In this document: positions 36,405 to 48,970 of the stretch, piece after piece
How positions within the stretch are numbered: position 1 is the first letter of the stretch
Layout of the letters: each line of letters begins with the position of its first letter
Assembly (NCBI RefSeq): GCF_014066305.1
Contig: NW_023501133.1
Span: 1-64,000 of the forward strand
Reading direction: 5' to 3'
Source: Letharia columbiana
Taxonomy: Eukaryota; Ascomycota; Lecanoromycetes; Lecanorales; Parmeliaceae
DNA: 64,000 bases
Notes under the pieces: model-generated
What the model saw: the letters and a program-made list of their open reading frames with translations, nothing else
Databases searched by the model: none
Told to the model about the DNA's origin: nothing
Made by a program: the position numbers and the translations under genes

Positions 36405-37170
36405 TAATTAATAGATTAATAGAATTATAGAAGAAATATAATTAAAATAAAGTAATAAAGAATAAATTAAAGAGAAAGACGCGTCTTAAGAGATAATATC
36501 GCTAAATTAAAAGATATTATCGCTAGCTTAAAAGAAGTATATAAAGAAAAACGATAGCTATAAATTCGTTTAGACTCTTTTTAAAGATCTTTTAACGCGT
36601 TTATAAATAGTAATAGATAGCTATTAAGCTCGCTTACGGCCTTAATTATTAGTAATAATAAATTCGTTAAGAAATAGTTTAAAGACGTTAATAGAGACTT
36701 TAAGAGATAAGTAAAAGAGATATATATATCTAATCTATTTAGTAACGTTTCCGCGAGAGATATCGAGAATAATTATATTTATATTAGTAAATTAATAGAA
36801 TTATAAAAGAAATAGAATTATATAAATAGATAAAAGAATTATTAATTAATTTCGAACGCGTTTAATTCTACGATATTTAAATATTAATTTAATTTATTAA
36901 TAGTAGATTAAACTTTATTATTTTTATAGCGTTAGAAAGCGTATATTAAGCTCTATAATTTATTAAATTATAAAGAAATAATATTTATAAAGAGCTAGTT
37001 ATTTTAGAGTATAAAACTTCTATATATAAATTTTTAATAAGAGAGCTTAAGAGAGCTAGCGAGCTAATTTAATTAGTCTAGCTAAAAGACGTAATAATCT
37101 TAAATTAATAATTAACTATATATATAAAATTAAAATTTTTAAACTTAGCTCTATCTTATTCTTTTATATA
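36405..37170 (-). mobile_element. MS element fragment 4 (coding and AAAAGAATAAG end)
   Basis: Matches the second half of copies 2 and 5: the AAAGACGCGTCTTA start of the coiled-coil-like segment, the TTAGTAACGTTTCCGCGAG block, the terminal region and CTCTATCTTATTCTTTTATA. The minisatellite half is missing. It is probably the other part of fragment 2b. Confidence 0.7.
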
Positions 37171-37342
37171 TACTAATATTATTATTTTTAATAGAATCTT
37201 TTAGAAATATAAATTCTATCTTTAATAGCTATTTTAGCTATTTTAGCTATTATAAAAGAAATATACTTCTTTAATATTAATAAAATTCTTTTTAAGATTT
37301 TTATCGATAATACTATTAGAATAACGTATAAATTCTCTTAAT

Positions 37343-37983
37343 TAATATATATAAAAGAATAAGATAGAGCTAAGTTAGAAAATCTTAAATTTATATATAT
37401 AGTTAATTATAAATTTAAGTTCTCTACGCTTTTTAGCTAGATCGACTAAATTATCGCGAATAAATAAATTAGCGTTCGTAATTATTAAAATCTCGCCCTC
37501 CCGCGTAGTACGCCTCTCTCTTATTAAAAAAATAGATGTATATTATTAACATATAGAATAACCTTTTTATTTTCTATTAAAATTTTAAGACTTTTTTTTT
37601 AATTTTTAAAGCGCTGTTTATGCTTTTCGAATTTTTAAGAATTATAAAATTTAGATCTACGATTATTAAAGCGTAAGGAATTTAAATATCGCTCATCAAA
37701 GTTCGCTCGACAGTCGAACAGCCCTAATCAGATACACATTATTTGATTTTAGAATAACCTTTTTATTTTCTATTAAAATTTTGAGATTTTTTTTTAAATT
37801 ATAGAACGAAATCTGGGCTCTTAGAAAAGAAAAAGCTTTTCTAAATTTTGTCTTATAATTATTAAAGCGCAAGGAATTCAAATATCGCTTATCAAAGTTC
37901 GCTTATCAAATTTACTCGACAGCTCTAATTAAAAAAAATGTTTATGAATTTAATTTATAGATCTTTACTCGTTATAGTATATA
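37343..37983 (+). mobile_element. Short MS-type (MITE-like) element 3
   Basis: About 640 bp, closely similar to element 1 (18,796-19,385), with both internal halves. It is less mutated (ATCAAAGTTCGCTCGACAG retained), hence younger. It ends GATCTTTACTCGTTATAG. A 61-codon frame on the minus strand inside it is not a gene. Confidence 0.72.
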
Positions 37984-38465
37984 ATAATAGCGATTTCGAG
38001 CTATCGAAGGTCTCTACTATTACTATTAACTTATTTAATATTATTATAGAGTTTATAGCCTTTAATAATAAGATTATTAAGTTTATATAAAATATCGACT
38101 CTTAAAGACTAGTAATTCTTAAGATTACGCTAAAGAAACGATTTATTTCTCGAGTCTAAAACGATTATTTAGTACTTATTAAGATATTTATAAAATCTAC
38201 GAAAAGATTTAATAGTAAAGAAGATACCTTTATATTCTTTAAATTCGAGAATCTTATATCGAATTTATTATAAATACTAGACTCGAGATCTAGCGTCTTT
38301 TAGATATTAGAGATATCTAGTAAGAGACGAAGAATTAAAATCTCTATAATTTATAAGTATATAATCGTACGCGATATAATATTAAAAGATCTATAATTAT
38401 AGTAATAGCTTAGAAGCTATCTCTCGATATTTAAAGAAGAATTATTTTATCGATCTTACGACTAG
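37984..38465. other. RIP relic, no domain identified
   Basis: Somewhat higher GC than its surroundings. The + strand reads like a damaged ORF (F-N-S-K-E-D-T-F near 38,210) but I cannot name a family. It may be the N-terminal part of the hAT element, cut by transposon copy B. Confidence 0.35.
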
Positions 38466-38467
38466 TA

Positions 38468-40445
38468 TCCGATAATCGCCCGAAGATAATAAATGCGATT
38501 TCTATTATTATTATTAATATTATTACTTTATAACTACTATATAATCTATATTTAATAATCTAGATTTATTCTATAGACTCTATTTAATCCTTTCTATTAT
38601 AGAATTATTCTATATAGTTTCTTTTATAATATAAAGAGACTTTATATATAGCGTATCCCTCTCTAATCTTTAATACTCTCTTACTATTATTACTAATTTC
38701 TCTATTAAAATATCTCTTTTAAATATCAAAATAATATATAAGATATTATCGAATAATATTTAAATCTTATTAGTTATAATTATTTTATAATAATTTTAAT
38801 AGAAGTAATAATCGAGGTAAAAGACGATTAAGATTAAATATCTTTTTTATCTTTTTTTAATTAATTTTATTATTATTAGCTTTAAAAACTTCTAATACTT
38901 CTAATAAAACGTTTTTATTAATTTATAGAGCTTAAAGATATTTAAAAAATTTTTATCTAAATATTAATAAAATAGAGATATCTAATTTTAATTATAAGCT
39001 CGTTAAAAAGAATATATAGTTATTAAAATATTAAATTAATTAATCTTTTTTATATATTTATTATAGTAGTAAAAAAGCTTAAAAACTTAAAACTTCTTCT
39101 TTTATATATTTTAATTATTCTTTTTAAAAGTAGATAAAACTATATAACTATTTATATTAATCTTATTAAAATATTTTCTCTTTTTAAAAATAGAGTTATT
39201 AATCTCTTTTTATATTATATATAATAATTAAAATTAAAATAAGATTATTATCTTATTAAATTATTATTAATATATTATTTTAAATTACTATAGCGAGAAC
39301 TTCATATAAAATATCTTTTATAAAAACTTATTTTATCTTTATAAGTAATTTTAAAAAATTTAATTAATTTAATTTTATAATTTTATATATTATAATTTCT
39401 TTATCTTTTAGAGCTATAGTTAGTTTAGATTTAATAAAATAATTATTTATAAAGAGAATAGAGTTATAAGATAATATATTAATAACTAATTTAAATATTA
39501 TAATTAATATATCTCTAAAATTCTTAATTTTTAATTTATTTTTAAGACTTTATATAGAAGAATATTAGATATAATTATAGATATAGCTTTTATCGCTAAT
39601 TACGAAAAGCTTATATCTCTTCTTAATTAACTTATTTAAAGCTATTATAAAATAATATATATATTTTATCTTTTTAATTATATATTTATTAATTATAATA
39701 TAAAAACTTAAAGATATAAAGCTTTTTTTAATTACTTTATATCTTACTTATAAATAATTAAAGCTTTTTATATTATATAAATTATTTATATCTATCTATT
39801 TTAATAATTTTAAAATTCTCTTTAATAAGAATCTAAGTAATAAATAAATTTTCGAAAAAGAATATAGTAATTTTAAGTTATATTTCTAATAATTAATAAA
39901 ATTATCAAAGTAATTTTATTAATTCTCTAATAATTATAAATAGTAAAAAAATAAAAGATTTTTATATAGATTATAATAGCGATAAAGATTTTTAATTTCG
40001 AAATATCAATAAGCTTTTAGATAGAATTTAAAGTACTCTATAGAGAGATATATAAATTAATATTTTCTATAAAGTATATTTTAGATAGTAATAATCTATA
40101 TAAGATTAAATATTATATATAAAGTAATTTCTATATTACTTAAAAGATAATTAATAATTATATAATATTTAATTTTTATTAATTAATACTCTAATAGTAA
40201 AGATATACTTTAAAGAAGAATATTATACTATTTAAGTTTCTTCTTTCTTATATTAATTTAAATATCTCTTTTCTAATATTTTATAATTTAATTTAATTTT
40301 TTTTATTAGAAGTAGATAGAGTAGTAATTTTAACTATATTAAATTTAATATAATAGAGTTATTATAAAGAATAAAAAAAGTCGCGTAGTTAAGACGCGGA
40401 GAAAAATCACGCTAATTTATTATCTCGGTCTAGGCGGTTATCGAA
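38468..40445. mobile_element. TIR DNA transposon, Fot1/pogo-like, copy B (inverted relative to A)
   Basis: A 1,978-bp reverse-complement copy of 22,018-23,991, starting TCCGATAATCGCCCGAAG and ending CGGTTATCGAA, each side flanked by TA. More heavily RIP-mutated at its first terminus than copy A: it has AATCGCC where A has AACCGGCC. Inactive. Confidence 0.78.
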
Positions 40446-41735
40446 TAATAGCTAAAAAGAGAATATTAGACGAAATAGATATTAATATAATTATATCTTT
40501 AAGAATAAAAGTTAATATATAATTAAAAGAGAAAGAAAGTGAGAAGTTAATAAGTATTAATCTAGATAAGAATACTCTAGAGTATTTATATCTCTAATAA
40601 ATTATAGTTTAAAATCTTTCTTTTATATAAGTTAAAAATACGAACTTTTAATTATTTTTTAAATACGTTAATCTCGTTATTAATCGAATACTTTCGAAGT
40701 CTAATTTCATTATTAAGATATATATAAAAGATCTCTTTAAAAAGAGAAAGAAGAGATTACGATATATACTAGTTATAATTCTTTTAGATATTTATATTAT
40801 ATATAATATATAAATATTATTAAATTATCTTAAACTATTAGCTATAATAATATATTTTATAAGCGAAAAGTCGAAGCTATATACTATTACTCTCGCTCTT
40901 TAAAAGCTATAAAAGAAATATTTAGACTTAAATTAGATTATAATTATTCTTAATATACTTAATAAGTAAAGGCCTATGAATTAAATTTATAAAGTTGAAT
41001 TTTTTTAAGTTAAATCGAATTTTAGCTCTAGCTCTAAATTAAATCGAACTCTAATCGCTTACTATACGTTTTTAATCTATATATGAATATATATATATAA
41101 AAAGAGGCGTATTAAGGTCTAATTAGAAAGATATATTAAGTATAAAGAATTAATTTATAATAATTATCTATAAAAAATAGAGAAAGACTATATTCTTATA
41201 ATAAGAAGTATTAAAATATTAAAAAGAAATAAAGATAATATGCTAATTAGTGGTGTAAATCTTATATTATCTTTTATCGTAGTAAAATCTTTTAAATAAT
41301 AAAATAGCTATTAAAGTAAGATATCGGATAATTTTAATTCGTCTAAATATATATCGTTTAATATTTCTTCTATAGAGGCTTAATTAGCTATAATCGTTAT
41401 AGTAGATTTTTCTATTATAACGTAATTATAGTAATATATTATATTAATATAATAGAAATAATAAACTAAGTTATAGTAGTATTCTCCGCTTACTAAGTAA
41501 TAATTTAATATGAAACCGTGGAGAGTATATAATATGAGATTTTAGAGAGCTGAGCCGTGTTTTTAACGATGGTAGTCTTATTGCCGCTTGGTTTCTCCGC
41601 AGTCTTCTCTATAGTATTCTTCGCAGTGTTCTCCGAATCTATCTATTATAGTTTCTTCTCTTACTTCTTAATATAGTGGGGTGATAGACTAAGTTATAGT
41701 GGTATTCTTCGCTTACTAAGTAATAATTTAATATA

Positions 41736-41913
41736 TATTAATAATTTAATATACGCTACTACTAGTACTTATTCGATCTAGTATATTAATATATAAAGGC
41801 TATCTTCTTATATATAGAGTTCTTCTTCTTTAAATATAGATATTATTAAGATTATTATATTTAATAATAAATCTTATTATAGTAGTAACTATATATATAG
41901 ATATTTATTAATA
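41736..41913 (+). repeat. LTR 1 of the tandem element
   Basis: 178 bp; contains AATATACGCTACTACTAG and ends GATATTTATTAATA. Matches 43,266-43,443 and 44,947-45,124. Confidence 0.82.
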
Positions 41914-42569
41914 TTATTTAATATACTTTAATATTAATATATAAATTAATAAGGCTATACTCTAAAGAAAGTTTATCTTAATATTACTATAATACTTTAT
42001 ACGATTCTATATTACTTAATCGTTCGCTTATTATAATAATTCGATTAAATAGAATTATAATTTCTATAATTTCTATAACTTCTATCTAATAGAGAAAAAT
42101 ACTTAGAAAACATTAAATATTACTAACCTTTATACTATATTAATATATAATATATACTTAAAATAGACTCTAAGAATAAGAAATCTAATTCTTTAGAGAT
42201 ATTAGATATTATAATTAAGTGTAAATTAGAGAAACTATTAAAAGCTAAGCTATTAGATATTAAAAAGAAACTTAAAAAATTCGTTTATTAGAGAATATAA
42301 TAATATATAATATATAAATTTAGAATACTCTCTAATATCTTTATTAACGACTTTATTTAATATATTAAAAAGAACTTTAAGATTTTTAATAAGAACGTTA
42401 TTATTAATTTATAAGATTATTTATAAACTAATAAAGTCTATATTTAAAAAGAAAGAGAGATTTTTATAGTTTAAATATTAGTAAATATAGTTTAAGAAGC
42501 TATCTTATAGTTATCGAATAACTTAAAGCTATCGAATAATAAAGAACGTTCTTTATTAAAGTAGTTTTA

Positions 42570-42771
42570 ATTTTATCTTCTTTAGTAATAGCTAATTTAG
42601 CTATAATGATGAATTTAACCAATATAGAAATAACAGCCTTATCGATCGAAGAATACTATTCCTCTCCCCCGCAACCGCCTTATCAACCAGAGAATCCTAC
42701 TCCGATTCTCCCCTCAACCCCAAATTATGAACCGAATTACCGAGTCCCACACCTACTACCCTCGCCCTATT
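42570..42771 (+). pseudogene. Gag-like frame in the less mutated patch of internal 1
   Basis: A + strand frame reads SSLVIANLAIMMNLTNIEI then EEYYSSPPQPPYQPENPTP and ends at TAA near 42,771, giving a Pro-rich tail. It is the homologue of 44,100-44,230 in internal 2. Sequence from about 42,600 to 43,010 retains CA, TG and CC, unlike everything around it. This is a remnant of the element's short protein, not a host gene. Confidence 0.5.
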
Positions 42772-42894
42772 AAGTCATTTAGAACTTCGAGATCAAACAA
42801 AATCATGGCCATAGTAAGGAACTCACTACACTGGCCAAATTATACACTAGCAAGGAGAAGTACGGCGGGACTCCTACCGAGAGTCTCAGCTACA

Positions 42895-43000
42895 AATTCA
42901 CGATTTTCGCCTCCCAGCATGCTCATTTTCTCGCTTCACTTTTCGCCTCTCAGTATAGTCATTTTCTCGCCTCTTAGCTCGCCTCTCCGCTCGACTATAT
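42895..43000. repeat. Imperfect short repeats, pyrimidine-rich
   Basis: Three or four imperfect copies of a block with TTTTCGCCTCYCAG and CATTTTCTCGC. Also present at 44,580-44,680 in internal 2. Confidence 0.65.
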
Positions 43001-43265
43001 TCATGATATTAAGAAGTAAAAGACTATAGGCTAAGAATAGATATATAAAGTATATAGACGATATATTCTTAATATAGCTATTTAGAAATTTAATTATAAG
43101 AGTTTATCTTTCTTTTATTATTACTAGAAATATATTTAATATAATTAGATCTACGTCTATAGTAAAGAGAGAGATTATAGCTATAGAGAGTATTATAGAG
43201 AAGAATTCGAAGAAGTAATATTTTAATAGTAGGCGAATAGTCTTATCTTTTTCGATTTTTACTAG

Positions 43266-43443
43266 TATCGATAACTTAATATACGCTATTACTAGTACTT
43301 ATTCGATCTAGTATAATAATATATAAATGCTATCTTCTTATATATAGAGCTCTTCTTTTTAAATATAGATATTATTAAGACTATTATATTTAATAATAGA
43401 TCTCATTATAGTAATAACTATATATTTAGATATTTATTAATAT
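43266..43443 (+). repeat. LTR 2 (shared middle LTR)
   Basis: Begins TATCGATAACTTAATATACG, 178 bp. Serves both internal regions. Confidence 0.82.
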
Positions 43444-44946
43444 TAATTAATATACTTTAATATTAATATATAGATTAATAAGACTATACTCTAAAGAAAG
43501 TTTATTTTAATATTATTATAATATTTATACGATTCTATATTAATTAATTAATTTCGCTTATTATAATAATTCGATTAAATAAAATTATAATTTCTATAAT
43601 TTCTATAACTTCTATCTAGTAGAGAAAAATATCTAAAAAATACTAAATATTATTAAGCTTTATATTATATTAATATATAATATATACTTAAAATAGACTC
43701 TAAAAATAAGAAATCTAATTCTTTAAAGATATTAGATATTATAATTAAGTATAAATTAGAGAAACTATTAAAAGCTAAATTATTAGATATTAAAGAGAAA
43801 CTTCAGAAATTCGTTTATAAAAGAATATAATAATATATAATATATAAATTTAAAATACTCTCTAATATCTTTGCTAACGACTTTATTTAATATATTAAAA
43901 AGAACTTTAGAATTTTTAATAAGAATATTATTATTAGTTTATAAGATTATCTATAAATTAATAAAGTCTATATTTAAAAAGAAAGAGGAATCTTTATAGT
44001 TTAAGTATTAGTAAATATAATTTAAAAAGATATTCTATAGTTATTAAACGATCTATAACTATCGAATAATAAAGAATATTCTTTATTAAAATAGTTTTAA
44101 TCTTATTCTTTTTAATAATAGCTAGTTTAGCTATAGTAATCGATTTAATTAATATAGAAATAATAGCCTTATCGACCGAAGAATACTACTTCTCTCCTCT
44201 CGCAATCGCCTTATTAACTAATTATCGAAGATATTACTTTAATCCACTCTCGCCTCACTTCAATTATTAAGAATATTACTTTAATTTACTCTTCTTTTAC
44301 TTTAAGCGATAACCCTTCACGTTAGCCTCAACAACAGCCTAAAAATATTACTACGCTCTTTTCACTTACTATAAACTACGACCTAGATTATCGAGTCTTA
44401 TATCTATTATTCTCGCCTTATTAAGTTATTTAAAACTTCGAGATTAAGAAATAAGTCCTTATAGAGAATTCTTTAAAGAGTACTACGAAGAAGATTTTAC
44501 GTCCGCGTACTATATCGATCTTTAGAGAGCTTACTTTCTCGCTCAGTATCGCTAGAATTCAGCATACTTTAAATCTCACTTCACCTTTCGCCCTCTAGTA
44601 TACTCATTTTCTCACTTCACTTTTCGTCTTTTAGTATAATCATTTTCTCGCCTCTTAGCTCGTCTCTCCGCTTAACTATATTTATAATATAAAGAAGCGA
44701 AAGACTATAAATTAAGAATAGATATATAAAGTATATAGACGATATATTCTTAATATAGCTATCTAGAGATTTAATTATAAAAATTTATTTTTCTCTTATT
44801 ATTACTAGAAATATATTTAATATAATTAGATTTATACTTATAATAAAGAGAGAAATTATAGCTATAAAAATTATTATAGAGAAGAATTTAAAGAAGTAAT
44901 ATTTTGATAATAGGCGAATAGTCTTATCTTTTTCGATTTTTATTAA

Positions 44947-45124
44947 TATTAATAACTTAATATACGCTATTACTAATACTTATTTAGTCTAATATATTAA
45001 TATATAAAGACTATCTTCTTATATATAGAGTTCTTCTTCTTTAGATATAGATATTATTAAGACTATTATATTTAATAATAGATCTCATTATAGTAGTAAC
45101 TATATACTTAGATATTTACTAATA
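44947..45124 (+). repeat. LTR 3 of the tandem element
   Basis: Begins TATTAATAACTTAATATACG and ends TTTACTAATA, directly followed by the ATATG target duplication and resumed MS sequence (AAATCGTGGAGAG). Confidence 0.82.
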
Positions 45125-47560
45125 ATATGAAATCGTGGAGAGTATATAACGTGGGATCTTGGAGAGCTAAGTCGTATTCTTAGTGCTAAAGATCTTATTA
45201 CCGCTTAATTTCTTCGTAATATTCTTCGTATTCACCTATTATATTAACTTCTCTTATATTAGCTAAGTAGATTAGTATAAGATTATAGAGAGTAGGTCTA
45301 TTATATCACTGCTACTAATAACTATCTCCGCTTCGTATTTGCTTATTATAGTTTCTTCTCTTATTTCTTCTCTTATAGAGTATTAGACTAAGTAATTAGC
45401 TTAATAATTAATTAAGTAAATAATTAAGTAATTAATTAACGATTTAATTAAGTAGATTATTAAGCTAATAGAGTAGATAGTATTAATTAAACGACTAAGA
45501 AATATAGTTAAAATAGAATAATAAAGAACGAATTAAGAAGAAAGACGCGTTTTAAAAGATAGTATCGCTGAATTAAAAGATATTATCGCTAACTTAAGAG
45601 GAGTATATAGAGAAGAATAATAACTAAAATTTATTTAAGCTCTTTTTAAGAGTCTTTTAACGCGTTTATAAGTAGTAGTAGATAACTATTAAACTCGCTT
45701 ACGGCCTCGATTATTAATAGTAATAAATTCGTCGAGAAGTAATTTAAGAATATTAATAGAGGCTTTAAAAGACGAATAAAAGAGATATATATGCCTAAAG
45801 CGTTTAGTAACGTTTCCGCGAGGAGTATCGAGATCGATTATATTTATTTTAGTAAATTAATAAAATAATAAAAGAAGAATAATTATATAAATAGATAAAA
45901 GGATTATTAAGATTATTTAATCTCGAACGCGTCTAATATAACTATTATAACTATTATATTTAAATATTTATTTAATTTACTAATAGTAAGTTAAACTTTA
46001 TAATTTTTATAATATTAGAAAGCGTAAAGCGAGCTTTATAATTTAAGAGATTATAAAATAACTATATATATCGTAAGCTAAATACTTTAAAGTATAAAAC
46101 TTCTATATATAAATTTTTAATAAGAGAGATATAGAAGAATTATCGAGCTAACTTAGTCGATCTAACTAAAAAGCGTATAGAACTCGAATTAATAATTAAT
46201 TATATATATAAATTCAAGATTTTTAAGCTTAGCTCTATCTTATTCTATTATATATATTAATAACTATAGAATTCGTAATAAATTCAGATACTTTATTATA
46301 AATAACGCTTATAATAATAATACTCTTATCGTCGCTATTACTACTTCGTTAAGTAAAAAGAAAGTCTTCTATAATATTAAATAATATCGTTTTCGATATA
46401 ATAACTATATAATTAATCTAGTAATTTAAAACTTTCTCTTTAAAAAAATAGTTAATAATTATAAGTATTTAAAAAATAAGATTATATCTTCTTTTAATAT
46501 TTAATTAAAGTAATAGTATAAATTAAGATCTCTTAATAAGCTATATAATATTATTATATAAATTATAAAAAATTCTTAGCGAATATAATTCTTTAAAAAT
46601 CGAATTAAGGGTCTTATATTACGACGTAATAATAGAATATAATAAAACTCTTAATACTTAATATTTATTTAGATTATTAAAAGAATTAAGGCTACGATTA
46701 TAGCTATTATTAATAAAAAAATTAATCTTTAAAAGAATCTACTAACTACTAAAGAGTAGAAAACGCTTATTTATATTTATAATTTTCTATATAATTTTTA
46801 TAATATTATTAAGATAATAAAAGATTATCGAGTTACTCTAGAAAAAGTTTTTTCTATTATAAAGTTTTTAGCTAATATATCTAAGAATATCGTAAAGTAA
46901 TTCGCTAATTATAAGTTTATATATAAGTCTCTTTAGATCGAATTTATTAAGCTATTAAAGTACTAGAATAAGATAAAAAGATTATCGATATATATTATAA
47001 TTATTATTCTTAATTCTATAATTAAATAAAGCTATTTTAATAACTAAGACTTTAAGTAATAATTAAATATAAAGATTATAATAAAAGAGTTTTAGAAGAT
47101 TAAATATCAATTCTCTATTAGTTTAATAAAACGTTTCTCTAATAAGTCTAATAAAAAGACTACGAATAAATATTTATAGTAAAAAAATAGAAATAAGAGA
47201 TAGAATATTATAATCGATAACGAACTTAATCTATATATTCGTAATTTCTTTATACTTATTAATAATATAATAATAATACTTAACTTATAATTAAAATCTT
47301 AGTAATATACTCGATATTCTCTACTATTAAATATAACTATTAATTTCTATTTAATTTCTACTATATCCTCGAAGTTGGAATATATCTTTTCTAAAGCTAA
47401 GTATACGATATTAGATTAAAGAAATAATCTTAAAATAGAGATTATTAAGTTATTAGAGTATTTAAAGTTATAATTTTAATTAAGTATCTTAATAAAGATA
47501 AATCTATATACTATTATAAATACTTTAAAAGAAGATAATATAATAAAAGATTTAAAAGAG

Positions 47561-48284
47561 TCTTTATATAAGTAGATTAATAGTTTAAAACTTTAAATTA
47601 TCTAGACTAGTTTAAACTTTAAACGAATTATAAACTATTTATATAGCTTTAATTTAGACTAATTCGATCGTTAAAACTAGTAGTTCGAACTATCGAACGT
47701 CTTAATAATAATATAATATAAAATATTATATCTATTATATTATACTCTAATATAATATAAATTATTAAGATTTATATAATTTTATATCTAATATAATATA
47801 AAATCTTAAGCGAAATATTTTACGATATAATATATCTATAATATTATATTATAAAATAATATATATATAAAATATCTCGATTAAGATTTCTATATTTAGA
47901 AGTAGATATTCTAATTATTATTCTAATTAATAATTACGCTAAATTAATAAGATATAAAATTAAATATAATTATATTTTATTACTTTATATATATAAAAGA
48001 AAGCGAGCTATATCTACTAATAATAAGAAAAGCTTATCTTTCTCTAATATTAATTACGCGAAATTCGTCGATACTTTATAATTAAAGTCGTCGACGATAA
48101 TTTTATATATCTATTATATATTTTCGATATCGCTATTTAATATAAAATTATATATATTATAATTATAATCTTTTTATTAAATCGTTAATTTAGAAAAGTT
48201 AATATATTTCTTAATATTCTCTTAAAAGTATTATAGCTTAATATAATAAGCTATATTTCTTTAAGCTATCTTCTCGCGATATAT
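47561..48284. other. RIP-degraded DNA after the hAT relic
   Basis: Contains palindromic runs of TAATATAATATAAAAT around 47,710-47,870. The 3' terminus of the hAT element probably lies near 47,700. No gene. Confidence 0.45.
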
Positions 48285-48970
48285 AAAAAAAAGATTAAAT
48301 ATAGAAAGTATATAAAAGTATATTTAATAATTCTAGAATAAATTAATAATACTTATAATAATAATTAGAATTAAAAATTAGATATACTTAAATAAGAGAT
48401 AGCTTTATATTATTTATATAATAGCGATAATAATAATTAAGATTAAAATATTAATTTAAATAGCGTAGCTTTTATAGTAAACTTTTTATTATTATATATT
48501 AGATTAATTATATATAAATAAAGATTTATAATTTTATCTTTTAGATATAATTATATTTAATATTTTAAGATTTTTATAATAGCTCAATATTTATTAATTA
48601 GCGCGTTAATATTATTATATCTAAACTATAATAGCGCTTATTATTAAATTCTATATTATACTCTTAAATAGTTTAAAAAATAAGATTTACTTAATTATTA
48701 GCGCGTATAATAAAATTATTTTTAATACTTATATCTTATTTAACTTTCGATATTATTTATTTTCTCTTAATTTGAGCTTTTATCTTTATTTATATATATA
48801 ATAATTCGCGTAATAAATAAAACTTTAAACTTCTTTGTAATTACGCTCGCGTATTTTTTTTATATAATATTATTAAAATATAAGTTTATTAGAATAATAA
48901 TTAGAATTAGAAATTATTTATTATTTATCTATTATATCTTATCTAATTTATTTAAAAGCTTATTTCTATT
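48285..48970. repeat. Long direct repeat, left copy
   Basis: About 686 bp nearly identical to 50,840-51,530, starting after an A-run with AGTATATAAAAGTATATTT and ending AAAAGCTTATTTCTATT. Differences are mostly C/T and G/A. Two direct copies 2.55 kb apart could be LTRs of a small, gutted LTR element or a segmental duplication. Confidence 0.75.

Larger units (their letters stand above)
41736..45124 (+). mobile_element. Tandem non-autonomous LTR retroelement (LTR-int-LTR-int-LTR)
   Basis: Three 178-bp LTRs separate two internal regions of 1,352 and 1,503 bp. The target duplication is ATATA at 41,731-41,735 and ATATG at 45,125-45,129; the left one is the RIP-altered form of the right. No reverse transcriptase is present, so it is non-autonomous. 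Internal regions carry a gag-like frame. The shared middle LTR indicates recombination between LTRs of two copies or sister DNAs after or during insertion. Internal 1 lacks about 150 bp present in internal 2 near 44,225-44,390. Confidence 0.82.
40955..46262 (-). mobile_element. MS element copy 5, split by a tandem LTR element
   Basis: Reverse-oriented MS element in two parts, 40,955-41,735 (hairpin end and minisatellite) and 45,125-46,262 (rest of minisatellite, coiled-coil-like segment, AAAAGAATAAG-type end). It inserted in the hAT transposase. The hAT reading suggests TTAAT flanking both sides (40,950-40,954 and about 46,258-46,262), a possible 5-bp target duplication. Confidence 0.75.
40600..47560 (+). 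pseudogene. hAT transposase relic, split by MS copy 5
   Basis: Two coding blocks on the + strand, 40,600-40,954 and 46,263-47,560, join where MS copy 5 inserted. The first ends in LLAIIIYFISEKSKLYTITL, the second starts NYRIRNK then YFIINNAYNNNTL. In intact fungal hAT transposases this is the RNase H-like core with an MDNA-type motif, where Asp is catalytic; here Asp became Asn. The C-terminal hAT dimerisation domain is readable at 47,357-47,475 (FSKAKYTILD, then a stop in place of Gln, then RNNLK, then IIKLLEYLKL). I could not fix the terminal repeats. Copy B of the Fot1/pogo-like element may have inserted in its 5' part. Confidence 0.8.

Noticed and set aside
37696..37881. 61-codon frame on the minus strand
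   Set aside because: It lies inside a short MS-type element that has related copies elsewhere with stops in the same frame; chance frame in A+T-rich DNA.
42727..43029. 100-codon frame on the + strand
   Set aside because: It is in a different frame from the gag-like reading of the LTR element and runs through pyrimidine-rich short repeats; chance frame in the less mutated patch.
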